NCBI GenBank assembly: GCA_900770925.1 | Contig: CAAGLY010000018.1 | Span: forward strand, 59,059 to 123,058 | Length of the DNA stretch: 64,000 nt | Direction: 5' to 3' | Origin: Bacilli bacterium | GTDB lineage: Bacteria > Bacillota_I > Bacilli_A > RFN20 > CAG-288 | Shown here: positions 51,180 through 59,049 of the stretch, one piece after another | Position numbering within the stretch: the stretch's first letter is position 1 | Layout of the letters: every line of letters starts with the position of its first letter | The notes under the pieces: model-generated | Database searches by the model: none | What the model saw: the letters and a program-made list of their open reading frames with translations, nothing else | Told to the model about the DNA's origin: nothing | Made by a program: the position numbers and the translations under genes

Positions 51180-51668
51180 ATGGGATTGGCTGTCTTTTTC
51201 GGATGAAATCTCATCTAGCCTCTTTTTCCTTGTCAGAAAGGCGAAATCCACGCATTGACGGCGAATAGAATCCCGGTCTCCTTTCAGATGGAGCTCGAAG
51301 GTTTCGATGGTATTGAAGACCTTGATGGCAATATAGACAAGACCTACCGGTTTGTTCTCGCTTCCGGCTGGACCTGCGTTTCCGGTGAAGGAGACGGCAC
51401 ATTCGGCATTGAAGAAGAGAGAGGCATTGTCTGCCCTTTCCTTTGCACATTGGCTGCTGACAGCTCCGTACTGACTGATGGTCGAAGGAGATACGCCGAA
51501 TTTTTCCTTGATTCCGTCCACATAGGTGATGGCAGCTCCGTTGAAGGCGTTGCTGGCTCCCGGAATCGAAGTGAAAGCGGAGGAAAACCTTCCTCCGGTC
51601 AGAGATTCCCTGGCACAGAGATGGGCGTTATTTTTCCTCAAGGCATCTAATAGCTCTTTTCTTTCCAT
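51171..51668 (-). CDS. cinA: CinA C-terminal domain protein (NMN deamidase type)
   Basis: 165 residues corresponding only to the C-terminal PncC domain of CinA, which deamidates nicotinamide mononucleotide in NAD recycling. Family blocks: AMESLTGGMFSSAF, IPGASNAFNGAAITY, YGAVSSQCAKEMADNAS, FTGNAGPAGSENKPVGLVYIAI. The N-terminal MoCF-like pyrophosphatase domain of long CinA is absent, and there is no trace of it upstream, where pgsA ends directly. Gene order pgsA-cinA-recA is conserved in Firmicutes. Confidence 0.92.
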   Translation of the reverse strand: MERKELLDALRKNNAHLCARESLTGGRFSSAFTSIPGASNAFNGAAITYVDGIKEKFGVSPSTISQYGAVSSQCAKERADNASLFFNAECAVSFTGNAGPAGSENKPVGLVYIAIKVFNTIETFELHLKGDRDSIRRQCVDFAFLTRKKRLDEISSEKDSQSHPI

Positions 51669-51682
51669 AGTTGAATTCTTCC

Positions 51683-52357
51683 TTATTTGCTGTTCTTTTC
51701 TGTTAAGACTTCCTTATTCCGGATAACGTAGATGACAAAGGAGAAAATCGAGAAGAATAAGGCGATAAGTGTCAAGACATTAGTGAAGATGTAGGTATAC
51801 TCGAAGCGGGTAGTCATCCAGTTATCGAGCCCATTCGTGAAGTTAAGCAGAGAGAAGGGGAATCCGTTAAGGAAGAGAACGGGAATAAGGCCCCTTTCGA
51901 CAGCCGTCTTGACCTTGCCATACCTATTGGCGGCTAAGATCTTGCCTTTTCCGGCTGCTGCCCTTCTTAGTCCGTCCCTAGCTAAGTCTCTTGCGACAAT
52001 TAAGGCGGTGAGCAGAGGAAGGACCTGGTAATGTCCCGACCAGTCCTGACGGCAGGAGAGAAGAATAAAGGCGGAATCGACGAGAAACTTGTCGGCAAAG
52101 GGATCGAGGAATTTTCCTAAATCAGTGACTAGTCCCCTTTTCCGTGCCCTTTTGCCGTCGATGGCATCGGTAGAAGCAGCGACAATAAATAAAACAAAGC
52201 AGACAAAATCAATCCAGGAAAACCCGATATTGAATCCGGCAATCACCCTATGGGGAGCAAAGGAACTCGCTCCGGGAAGGAAGGAGAGGGAGAAGAAAAG
52301 AATCCTAATAAAGCCAAGACAGATACGGGCCGTAGTGATCTTATTCGGTGTATTCAT
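51683..52357 (-). CDS. pgsA: CDP-diacylglycerol-glycerol-3-phosphate phosphatidyltransferase
   Basis: Integral membrane enzyme that makes phosphatidylglycerol phosphate. CDP-alcohol transferase motif with its Asp residues: STDAIDGKRARKRGLVTDLGKFLDPFADK. About five membrane helices. The C-terminal ARDLAMDGLRMAAAGKGK and KVKTAVEM match the family with AGG as Met. 224 residues, a little longer than usual (180-195) at the C-terminus. Lies directly downstream of rnpB. Confidence 0.94.
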   Translation of the reverse strand: MNTPNKITTARICLGFIRILFFSLSFLPGASSFAPHRVIAGFNIGFSWIDFVCFVLFIVAASTDAIDGKRARKRGLVTDLGKFLDPFADKFLVDSAFILLSCRQDWSGHYQVLPLLTALIVARDLARDGLRRAAAGKGKILAANRYGKVKTAVERGLIPVLFLNGFPFSLLNFTNGLDNWMTTRFEYTYIFTNVLTLIALFFSIFSFVIYVIRNKEVLTEKNSK

Positions 52358-52391
52358 CAGATATTTTCCTTTCTTATCGATAAAGCGAGTA

Positions 52392-52744
52392 TCCGGTCCT
52401 GTAAGCCATGTTTTGTCGAGGATAGCAATTTATCTAAGCGTTAGAGCCTGTCTATAGGGTTCAGTTCCCCTTTTCGACTTCCCTTACCAAAATTTAGGTT
52501 TCTCGCTTGCGGGGCTTTCCAACGTTTCATCCTTAAGGTTTCCCTTAAGATTCGTCACTGTGGAGCTTTCAAGAAAAGACATCGTGCCCTGGAAACCAAG
52601 GTTTAGATTCTTCTCTGCCGTCAGGGACTCCTCCCTGCCTAGGCTTATTGATTAACCTAGCACAATCACTGCCATCATCGCAGATGGCGCGAGCATGGAC
52701 TTTCCTCTAGGAGAGCAAGTCTCCCAGCAGCTATCCGGACCGGA
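52392..52744 (-). ncRNA. rnpB: RNase P RNA, B-type (Firmicutes)
   Basis: Catalytic RNA of RNase P, about 350 bases. P1 is formed by CCGGTCC at the 5' end (52737-52743) and GGACCGG at the 3' end (52393-52399). The hallmark GAGGAAAGTCCATGCTCG (52692-52709) and the late ATGGCTTACAG box (52401-52411) are present. It lies between gpsB and pgsA; the gpsB-rnpB linkage is the Bacillus arrangement. It is somewhat shorter than the 400-base Bacillus RNA. An apparent open frame over it is spurious. Confidence 0.95.
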
Positions 52745-52758
52745 TGAATTCTTTATCT

Positions 52759-53121
52759 TCAGATTATCGCCTTAGGATCAATGCCGGCTTTTTTCAGCGC
52801 CTCTTCGTATTTCGAAATGCGTTTGACAAGCTCGAGGTTATTGAGAGAAGGTGCGTTATCGGGATCGATGTTCCCGATTTTTGCTTTGAGCCTTTCGTTT
52901 TCGGCCTCTGCCTTCCTCAGCTTTCCGTTCAGGAAGTCAATCTTGTCGTTCAGCTCTTTTTCTTTTTGCTCGGTCTCTTTCACATAGTCATCGACAGACT
53001 GATAGTCACGGATGACAAAATCAAGGAAGGTATCCACCTGTAGGGCATCATACCCAGGCTTAGTTCCCTGGAATTCTTTGTGATAGACCTTGTTTGCATC
53101 AAGAATGAGCTTTAAAGCCAT
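52759..53121 (-). CDS. gpsB: Cell division protein GpsB (DivIVA family)
   Basis: Cytoplasmic membrane-associated coiled-coil protein that guides penicillin-binding proteins between septum and side wall. N-terminal lipid-binding motif KEFQGTKPGYDALQVDTFLDFVIRDY, central coiled coil (KETEQKEKELNDKIDFLNGKLRKAEAENERLKAKIG), short C-terminal helix. 120 residues, close to GpsB (about 100) rather than DivIVA (about 165). A TATAAT box and TAGGAGA ribosome site precede it. The rnpB 5' end follows 14 bases after the stop. Confidence 0.92.
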   Translation of the reverse strand: MALKLILDANKVYHKEFQGTKPGYDALQVDTFLDFVIRDYQSVDDYVKETEQKEKELNDKIDFLNGKLRKAEAENERLKAKIGNIDPDNAPSLNNLELVKRISKYEEALKKAGIDPKAII

Positions 53122-53299
53122 ACATTATCTCCTAGAACAAATTATACTCTTTTTCCTGTTTTTCTCCATTATTATTGTAGTCAATTGATATTTTTCCTTT
53201 CTTTTCTTTCTTAGCTTATTTCAACAAATAGAAAAAAGTGTAGAAAAGGGAAATTGGAAAGGGGTACAATAGAGCGATTGTCTACATACTGGAGGTATT

Positions 53300-54151
53300 A
53301 TGTTCAAGATTGTAAAGCGAGACGACCTCAATCCCACCATTGTCCGTATTTCCGTTGAAGCCCCTTTCGTTGCCAAGAAGGCACAGCCTGGACAGTTTGT
53401 CATTGTCCGTGCCAACGACGATAGCGAGCGTCTTCCCTTCACGGTTGCCGGAGAAGATCCGGAAAAGGGAACCGTTACCATCATCTATCAGATTGTCGGT
53501 GCCGGAACTTTAGAGTTAGCCCAGAAACATGAAGGCGACTATCTTTCCGATTTTGTCGGACCTTTAGGACGCCCAAGCGAACTTGAAGGACTTAAGCATG
53601 TCGCGATTGTCGGCGGCGGAGCCGGATGCGCGATTGCCTATCCTTTAGCCTACAAGCTTCATGAAATCGGTGCGGAAGTCACTTCTATCGCCGGTTTCCG
53701 TAATAAGGAACTTGTTATCTTAGAGAAAGACTTCGAAGACTGCTCTTCTATCTTCGTTAAGATGAGCGATGACGGAACCTGGGGTGAGAAAGGCTTTGTC
53801 ACCCAGGGATTAGAGAAAGAAATCCTCCGCCGTCAGAAGGAAGGAAACCAGTTCGATGAAGTCATTGCTATCGGACCTATCGTCAGGAGGAAGAACATTG
53901 CTATCCTGACCAAGAAATACAACATCAAGACCATTGTTTCCAGGAACCCAATCAGGATCGATGGAACCGGAAGGTGCGGATGCTGCCGTGTCAGGGTCGG
54001 CGGAAAGAGGAAATTCGCCTGTGTCGACGGACCGGATTTCGATGGCTGGGAAGTCGACTTCGATTCGGCCAGGGAACGCAACACCAGGTACCAAGGCTGG
54101 GAACATCAGGCTTATGAAAAAGAATGCAACCTGGTCAAGGAGGGTAAATAG
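53300..54151 (+). CDS. nfnA: NfnA-type ferredoxin:NADP reductase subunit
   Basis: Small subunit of electron-bifurcating NADH-dependent ferredoxin:NADP oxidoreductase. FAD domain (1-95, ERLPFTVAGED, QIVGAGT), NAD domain (IVGGGAGCAIAYPLAY), and C-terminal 2Fe-2S site with Cys226, 228, 229 and 241 in MIDGTGMCGCCRV ... KFACVDGPDFDG. This short gene has eight or more AGG codons at Met positions, including VMMK (53885-53890), NPIM (53954-53956), TGMC (53972-53974) and RVMVGG (53993-53995), but a single internal ATG. 283 residues, typical. TACAAT box and GGAGG ribosome site upstream. Confidence 0.95.
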   Translation: MFKIVKRDDLNPTIVRISVEAPFVAKKAQPGQFVIVRANDDSERLPFTVAGEDPEKGTVTIIYQIVGAGTLELAQKHEGDYLSDFVGPLGRPSELEGLKHVAIVGGGAGCAIAYPLAYKLHEIGAEVTSIAGFRNKELVILEKDFEDCSSIFVKMSDDGTWGEKGFVTQGLEKEILRRQKEGNQFDEVIAIGPIVRRKNIAILTKKYNIKTIVSRNPIRIDGTGRCGCCRVRVGGKRKFACVDGPDFDGWEVDFDSARERNTRYQGWEHQAYEKECNLVKEGK

Positions 54152-54153
54152 TT

Positions 54154-55653
54154 ATGCCGTTCAATAGGAGAAGCACGAAGAATCCAAGGCCGACTCAGGC
54201 CCCGGAAGTCCGTCGCCATAATTTCCAGGAAGTCGCTATTGGTTACACACAGGAGAGGGCAATCGATGAGGCTAAACGCTGCAGGCAGTGCAAGAATCCT
54301 GGATGTGTCCCTCTCTGCCCTGTTCATATCGATATCCCTGGATTTATTGCAGAAGTCGCCAAAGGCGATTTCGAAAAAGCCTATGAAGTCATTTCCCATT
54401 CCTCTTCTCTTCCGGCTGTCTGCGGACGTGTCTGCCCTCAGGAGAGCCAGTGCGAGAAGGAATGTCTCCGTCATAAGAGGCCGGTCCGCGAAGGCGGAAA
54501 GCCGGTCAGGGAAAACGGAAAGAGGAAGAGGGGTGAATCGGTCGGTATCGGACGCTTAGAACGTTTCGTTGCCGATTATCACCGTGAACATGCTAAGCCG
54601 GTTACTCTCGACATCAAGAAGAACGGACACAAGGTTGCCGTTATCGGTTCTGGTCCTTCCGGACTTGCCTGTGCCTATGACTTAGCGAAAGCCGGATATG
54701 AAGTTACCATTTTCGAGGCCCTTCATGTCGCTGGCGGTGTCTTAAGGTATGGTATCCCTGAATTCCGTCTTCCGAAAGCAATTGTCCAGAACGAAATCGA
54801 AGGACTTAAGCGCAGGGGTGTAGAGATTAAGACAGATAGGGTCATCGGAAGAGTTATCTCCATCGATGAGCTTAGGCAGGAATATCACTTTGAAGCCGTC
54901 TTTGTCGGAACTGGCGCTGGTCTCCCTCGCTTCCTCGGAATCCCGGGGGAGAATGCAAAGGGTGTCTATTCGGCAAACGAATATCTGACCCGTGTCAATC
55001 TCAGGAAAGCCTATAAGGAAGATAGCAAGACTCCGATCGAACATGCTAAGCATGTCGTTGTCGTCGGGGGAGGAAACGTCGCTAGGGATGCTCTCCGTAC
55101 CCCTCTCCGTTTAGGTGCCGAGACTTCTACCTGTGTCTATCGCCGTTCCAGGGCTGAACTTCCTGCCCGTAAAGAGGAAATCGAGCATGCCGAACAGGAA
55201 GGCGTGGTCTTCGATCTTCTCCGCAATCCGGTTGAGATTGTCTATGATACCAATGGTTCTCCTTCCCGCCGTGCTCCGGATTACAATCCGAACTACGGAT
55301 GTGTTACCGGAATCAAGGTTCAGAAGCAGAAGCTCGGTGAAGCCGATGCCTCTGGACGTCGCCGTCCGGTTCCGGTTACTGTCGAAGAGGATCCGGAAGC
55401 AATCTATACGATTCCTTGCGACTGCGTCATCATCGCTATCGGAACAAGCCCGAACCCGCTGATTAAGTCCACGACTCCTGGAATCGAGACTAACCCTCAT
55501 GGCTGTCTCATCGTTCATGAAGAGACCAATGAGACGACTAAGGATGGTGTCTTTGCCGGAGGCGATGCTGTAACTGGTGCTGCCACTGTCATCTTGGCAA
55601 TGGGTGCCGGACGGAAAGCCGCTAAGGCAATAAGGGACTACCTCTCTAAATAG
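54154..55653 (+). CDS. nfnB: NfnB-type/GltD-like flavoprotein subunit
   Basis: Large subunit of NfnAB. N-terminal domain with two 4Fe-4S Cys sets (RCMQCKNPGCVPLCP, and CGRVCPQESQCEKEC), then two nucleotide-binding folds (VIGSGPSGLACAYDLAKAGY, VVVGGGNVAMDALRTPLRLGAE) and the FAD end GVFAGGDAVTGAATV. GGVLMYGIPEFRLPK and NVAMDA carry AGG for invariant Met (54745-54747, 55084-55086). Starts two bases after nfnA. A lone GltD would look similar, but the paired small subunit supports NfnB. Confidence 0.95.
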   Translation: MPFNRRSTKNPRPTQAPEVRRHNFQEVAIGYTQERAIDEAKRCRQCKNPGCVPLCPVHIDIPGFIAEVAKGDFEKAYEVISHSSSLPAVCGRVCPQESQCEKECLRHKRPVREGGKPVRENGKRKRGESVGIGRLERFVADYHREHAKPVTLDIKKNGHKVAVIGSGPSGLACAYDLAKAGYEVTIFEALHVAGGVLRYGIPEFRLPKAIVQNEIEGLKRRGVEIKTDRVIGRVISIDELRQEYHFEAVFVGTGAGLPRFLGIPGENAKGVYSANEYLTRVNLRKAYKEDSKTPIEHAKHVVVVGGGNVARDALRTPLRLGAETSTCVYRRSRAELPARKEEIEHAEQEGVVFDLLRNPVEIVYDTNGSPSRRAPDYNPNYGCVTGIKVQKQKLGEADASGRRRPVPVTVEEDPEAIYTIPCDCVIIAIGTSPNPLIKSTTPGIETNPHGCLIVHEETNETTKDGVFAGGDAVTGAATVILAMGAGRKAAKAIRDYLSK

Positions 55654-55686
55654 CGCTTTCATTTCTTTCTTAATTTGTCAAGTGCT

Positions 55687-55721
55687 GCGGTACAGTTCTT
55701 TAGCTGTACCGCTTTTGTTTT
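55687..55721 (+). terminator. Terminator of nfnAB
   Basis: GCGGTACAG/CTGTACCGC (55687-55695 with 55704-55712) followed by TTTTGTTTTT. Confidence 0.88.
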
Positions 55722-55767
55722 TACGATTGCTCTTTTATAATGTTGAAACGTTAAGGAGGCAGTGAAA

Positions 55768-56256
55768 ATGTCAAAGGAAATCAAGAAAAGCCATACCTTA
55801 TCCGAAGAAGAACTGACGCAGGACAGGGACCGTCTTAGGGAGTTAGTCGTCAAGATCCGGGATGTCGGTGCATTAGAAAGGTTTACGCGTCTGTTCGAAA
55901 CCGATTACCGTGTGCTTGTCTATCTCAATCAGCATGATTGCTCCCATCCTTCTACGATTGCTGAAGAGCTTAGCACGACCCGTCCGGACGTGGCTGCTAA
56001 CCTCCGTACTTTAGAGAAAAAAGGGTTTATCTGCCGGGAGCTGGACAACGGAAACCGGAGACAGGTCTTTGTCACCATCACGGAGAAGGGCAAGCGTTAT
56101 CTTGAAAAGGTCCATGAGCAGCTGGTGAATCTCTTTAAGGGCTGGTTCGATATCCTTGGACCGGAAGAGACAACCCATCTCTTTACTATCCTTGAGCTTT
56201 CTTCTCAGCCGAAGAACTTCACTGATGAAATCCTTAAGAGGAAAATCGGACTATAG
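55768..56256 (+). CDS. MarR-family transcriptional regulator
   Basis: 162-residue winged-helix dimer. Central HTH with HPSTIAEELSTTRPDVAANLRTLEKKGF and wing DNGNRRQVFVTITEKGKRYLE. I choose the ATG at 55768, eight bases after the GGAGG site, over the GTG at 55762, which is only two bases from it. TATAAT box at 55736-55741. Encoded after the nfnAB terminator and before recU. Ligand and target genes are unknown; the nfnAB or its own promoter are possible targets. Confidence 0.88.
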   Translation: MSKEIKKSHTLSEEELTQDRDRLRELVVKIRDVGALERFTRLFETDYRVLVYLNQHDCSHPSTIAEELSTTRPDVAANLRTLEKKGFICRELDNGNRRQVFVTITEKGKRYLEKVHEQLVNLFKGWFDILGPEETTHLFTILELSSQPKNFTDEILKRKIGL

Positions 56257-56292
56257 AAAAGAGGTTTCCTCTGTATTAGAATCTATTCGGAT

Positions 56293-56907
56293 ATGATTAA
56301 TTACCCCGACGGAAGAAAGAGGGTTGCCGTAAAGAAAGCAGCGGTTGACCATCGAAAGACTAAAAACCAGACTGCGGATGAAAGAGCACATAATTCTTTT
56401 ATTCGTTCTAATAGGGGCATGCGCTTTGAATCGGATATTTCAAAGACATGCGACTTTTATCGCGCTAAAGGAGTTGCTGATATCTATAAGCGTCCTACTC
56501 CGATAAAAGTCGTAAAAAGGAGCAAAGAGCATCCAGGCAGGATATCGGAAGCCTACTTTGAGGAAAAATCGACAACCGACTATGTCGGCATCTATAAAGG
56601 AAAGTACATTGACTTCGAATGCAAGGAGACAATTCATGATTCCATCCCCTATCATAGGATCCGCCCCCAGCAGTATGAGCATCTCCGTTTTATTACAAAA
56701 CTAGGAGGTATCGGTTTCTTCCTTGTATCCTTTAAGAGTGCACAGAAGGTCTTTTTAAGGAAAGCGACAACTATCCTGGATGAAGTTGATACTAAGCATC
56801 ACCCAGGATTCAAGATGGATTTCTTCAGGGAACAGGGTGTGGAAGTCAAACGCGGATATACTCCTCCCTATTTCCTTCTTGATGCGATTGATGAAGCGTT
56901 TTTCTGA
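56293..56907 (+). CDS. recU: Holliday junction resolvase RecU
   Basis: Structure-specific endonuclease that resolves recombination intermediates in Firmicutes. NRGMRFESDISKTCDFY, PTPIKVV, EAYFEEKSTTDYVGIYKGKYIDFECKE (catalytic Asp, Glu and Lys) and YTPPYFLLDAI match RecU throughout. 204 residues. The usual downstream ponA is missing; an unrelated convergent gene follows. No ribosome site is visible before the ATG, and a TAGAAT box (56277-56282) lies eleven bases upstream, so the leader may be only a few bases. Confidence 0.94.
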   Translation: MINYPDGRKRVAVKKAAVDHRKTKNQTADERAHNSFIRSNRGMRFESDISKTCDFYRAKGVADIYKRPTPIKVVKRSKEHPGRISEAYFEEKSTTDYVGIYKGKYIDFECKETIHDSIPYHRIRPQQYEHLRFITKLGGIGFFLVSFKSAQKVFLRKATTILDEVDTKHHPGFKMDFFREQGVEVKRGYTPPYFLLDAIDEAFF

Positions 56908-56921
56908 AAGCTTAAACACAG

Positions 56922-56951
56922 AAAAAGCCAGGTCGGATGGCCTGGCTTTTT
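56922..56951. terminator. Bidirectional terminator after recU
   Basis: AAAAAGCCAGG/CCTGGCTTTTT (56922-56932 with 56941-56951) between convergent genes. Confidence 0.88.
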
Positions 56952-56957
56952 GCTTGC

Positions 56958-57485
56958 TTACTTCTTTAATTTTTCGTAGTAGGTGTTTCCGGCTTTGATG
57001 ACTTCGACTTCACGGATAGACGGATCTAAGGTTAAAAGGGTAGCAGAACGTTCATAGGTGTTGCTTATTTTCTGATTGTTTTCTCCGTTCTCTTCAATGG
57101 TGACTTTGACCATCTGCGTGTTGTCAATCTTCGCAACATAAAAACGTTTTGGAAGCTCTTTATCGCGGTCCGCAGGGATGGTAGAAAGAATACATCCATA
57201 GGCTGGGAAATCGCTTTCATTGAACTTTCCGTAAACTAACGCTTCCTTTTTTTCCTCATCGAGCTTGCCATAGTAGGTATGGGTGTTGAAAGCTCCGTTT
57301 CCGACATAAAGAGTGAACTCCCGAACCCCTTCAGTCTGTTTCCAGGCAGTCTCTAACTTTGCTTCACGGTTAGAATCAGAGATGCTTTTTCCCCTCTTCT
57401 TGAAGAACTTAGTGAATCCGTTCTCTTTCTTGTCCTTCTTCTCTTCCGGTTTGGATTCAGCTTCTTCTTTCTTTTCTTCTGCCAT
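56958..57485 (-). CDS. Hypothetical protein with charged N-terminus
   Basis: 175 residues, not recognised. The first 45 residues are a Lys/Glu-rich, probably disordered stretch (FTKFFKKRGKSIS follows); the rest (about 50-175) looks like a compact beta-rich domain with many aromatic residues (EFTLYVGNGAFNTHTYYGKL). No signal peptide or membrane helix. Single gene with its own TATAAT box (57523-57528). Cytoplasmic, function unknown. Confidence 0.6.
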   Translation of the reverse strand: MAEEKKEEAESKPEEKKDKKENGFTKFFKKRGKSISDSNREAKLETAWKQTEGVREFTLYVGNGAFNTHTYYGKLDEEKKEALVYGKFNESDFPAYGCILSTIPADRDKELPKRFYVAKIDNTQMVKVTIEENGENNQKISNTYERSATLLTLDPSIREVEVIKAGNTYYEKLKK

Positions 57486-57575
57486 TTTCTGGTCTCCTTT
57501 TCTTTTTCGATTTTCGTTTAGTATTATAGTCTGTTTTTTGAAGCTAGACTCTTTTTATTTCCTGATTTTTCAAAG

Positions 57576-57606
57576 CAAAAAGGACCGGTTCATTAAGCCG
57601 GTCCTT
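57576..57606 (-). terminator. Terminator of the nuclease operon
   Basis: Leftward hairpin AAGGACCGG/CCGGTCCTT (57580-57588 with 57598-57606) followed by TTTTTGC. Confidence 0.85.
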
Positions 57607-57654
57607 AATGGTGTTCAGAGGATGAATAAAAGGATTGTTTTTTACTCTTAACGA

Positions 57655-59049
57655 CTATTTTTTCTTCTTTTTGTTATTTGCTTTATTCGCCGGTTTCTTC
57701 TTAGGGGTCTTGCTATTGTTCTTTTTCTTCTTGCCATGATTTTTCTGGTAGAGTGTGACAATCAGGATAGCTCCTATAACCAGAGCGACAGAAAGAGCGG
57801 CGATAATCCAGATTGTATTTGTGCTAAATAATTTCGCTAAGATGGTATTCGCCTTCGATTGATCAGAAGCAGGCTCGTTACTATTAGGACCGACTGTTGC
57901 CGGCTTGGTTTCTGTCGATGGCTTTTCCGATGGCTTCTCCGGATTGTCCGGAACATAGGCTGGATCATAAACCGCTCTTGCCCAGCTAGGATAATCCACA
58001 AACGGATTACGGTTGTTCTGCACATTTTTGTAGATAAGGTTGTTCCGGTGCTTTTCATATTCATCAACCGGATCCTGTTCATTCCATTTCAGGTAAGTCG
58101 AAAGATTATGGAATACTCCGTGATAGTGGGCGTTGTCATCTTCTTTAGTGACATCATCGGTCAGCTCAAGATAAGGCTCCGCTTCCGTATTCGTCTCCTT
58201 ATAGTCGGAGTATCTCACTCCCCTATAAAGAAGGGCACGGGCAATATCGCCTTTCCATTTTCCGGTCGGCTCAAAGCATTTCTCGCCTTGAACGGTCTTT
58301 CCGATCCATCCGGAAACGGCCTGAGTATTATCGGCATAGAGGCAGTAAACTTTCTGGGCATGTGCCTTGTCCGCGACTTCCCCATAGCGGAGATCGTTAT
58401 GCAGGTTGTTTGTTGTATGATCTGCGGAAATGAGGTGGTGGAGATCAGTTCCTGCTCCTGGACAGGGATTGCCTTTTGGTGAAAAGCCATGGCTTTTTAC
58501 CCAGACATGTTCCTTGTCTCTCTGTATCCTATTGCTGGGCTTTTTCTTGTTAACCCAGTCAACGTTAGTCAGCGTAGTATCTTCTTCGAACTTCTTGTTT
58601 ACGTTTCCGTTGATCTGTTTTGACTTAGTGGTGGTATCGTCAAAGTAAAGAAGCGTTTCATAGTAGACCGGCTGTCCGTTTACTAGCTTATCGTCATCCG
58701 CGAACTTGTAGGTAGCAGGATCAATAGTCTGACTTAACTGCCAGTTCCGGTCTGTGATCTTGTACCAGGCTCCGACATCCTTGCCTCCGGAAGAGTAGGA
58801 AACGAAGGTGTTGTTCTTAGAGATGATATCGTAGAGGGACTTCCTCCTAGTCTTGCCGCTTTCTTTGGTGACGGTATCATAATGATAATATGTTTTGACT
58901 TCCTCTTCCGTCGAATCCGTAAAATCCATCCTTGCCTTATTGTCATACGCTTTGCCGTCAAAAGCCTTCACTGCCTGATTAGGAGTCGTGAAAGACGCAA
59001 GGAAAAGTACATTAAGCGGAATTAACATTAATTTAGAAAGATGTTTCAT
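57655..59049 (-). CDS. Secreted, membrane-anchored endonuclease I-like nuclease
   Basis: 464 residues. N-terminal signal peptide (1-25, LMLIPLNVLFLASF), central endonuclease I (His-Me finger) domain with DKEHVWVKSHGFSPKGNP, TDLHHLISADHTTNNLHNDLRYGE, then a Pro/Ser/Thr-rich stalk (about 375-410), a membrane helix (about 414-438) and a strongly basic Lys/Asn tail. There is no LPXTG motif, so it is a tail-anchored surface enzyme. It would cut external DNA or RNA; with comEA/comEC and upp in the window, nucleic-acid scavenging is a reasonable inference. Overlaps the phosphoglucomutase gene by four bases. Confidence 0.85.
   Translation of the reverse strand: MKHLSKLMLIPLNVLFLASFTTPNQAVKAFDGKAYDNKARMDFTDSTEEEVKTYYHYDTVTKESGKTRRKSLYDIISKNNTFVSYSSGGKDVGAWYKITDRNWQLSQTIDPATYKFADDDKLVNGQPVYYETLLYFDDTTTKSKQINGNVNKKFEEDTTLTNVDWVNKKKPSNRIQRDKEHVWVKSHGFSPKGNPCPGAGTDLHHLISADHTTNNLHNDLRYGEVADKAHAQKVYCLYADNTQAVSGWIGKTVQGEKCFEPTGKWKGDIARALLYRGVRYSDYKETNTEAEPYLELTDDVTKEDDNAHYHGVFHNLSTYLKWNEQDPVDEYEKHRNNLIYKNVQNNRNPFVDYPSWARAVYDPAYVPDNPEKPSEKPSTETKPATVGPNSNEPASDQSKANTILAKLFSTNTIWIIAALSVALVIGAILIVTLYQKNHGKKKKNNSKTPKKKPANKANNKKKKK

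Noticed and set aside
52243..52457. Open frames across the rnpB region
   Set aside because: The region is explained by the conserved RNase P RNA.
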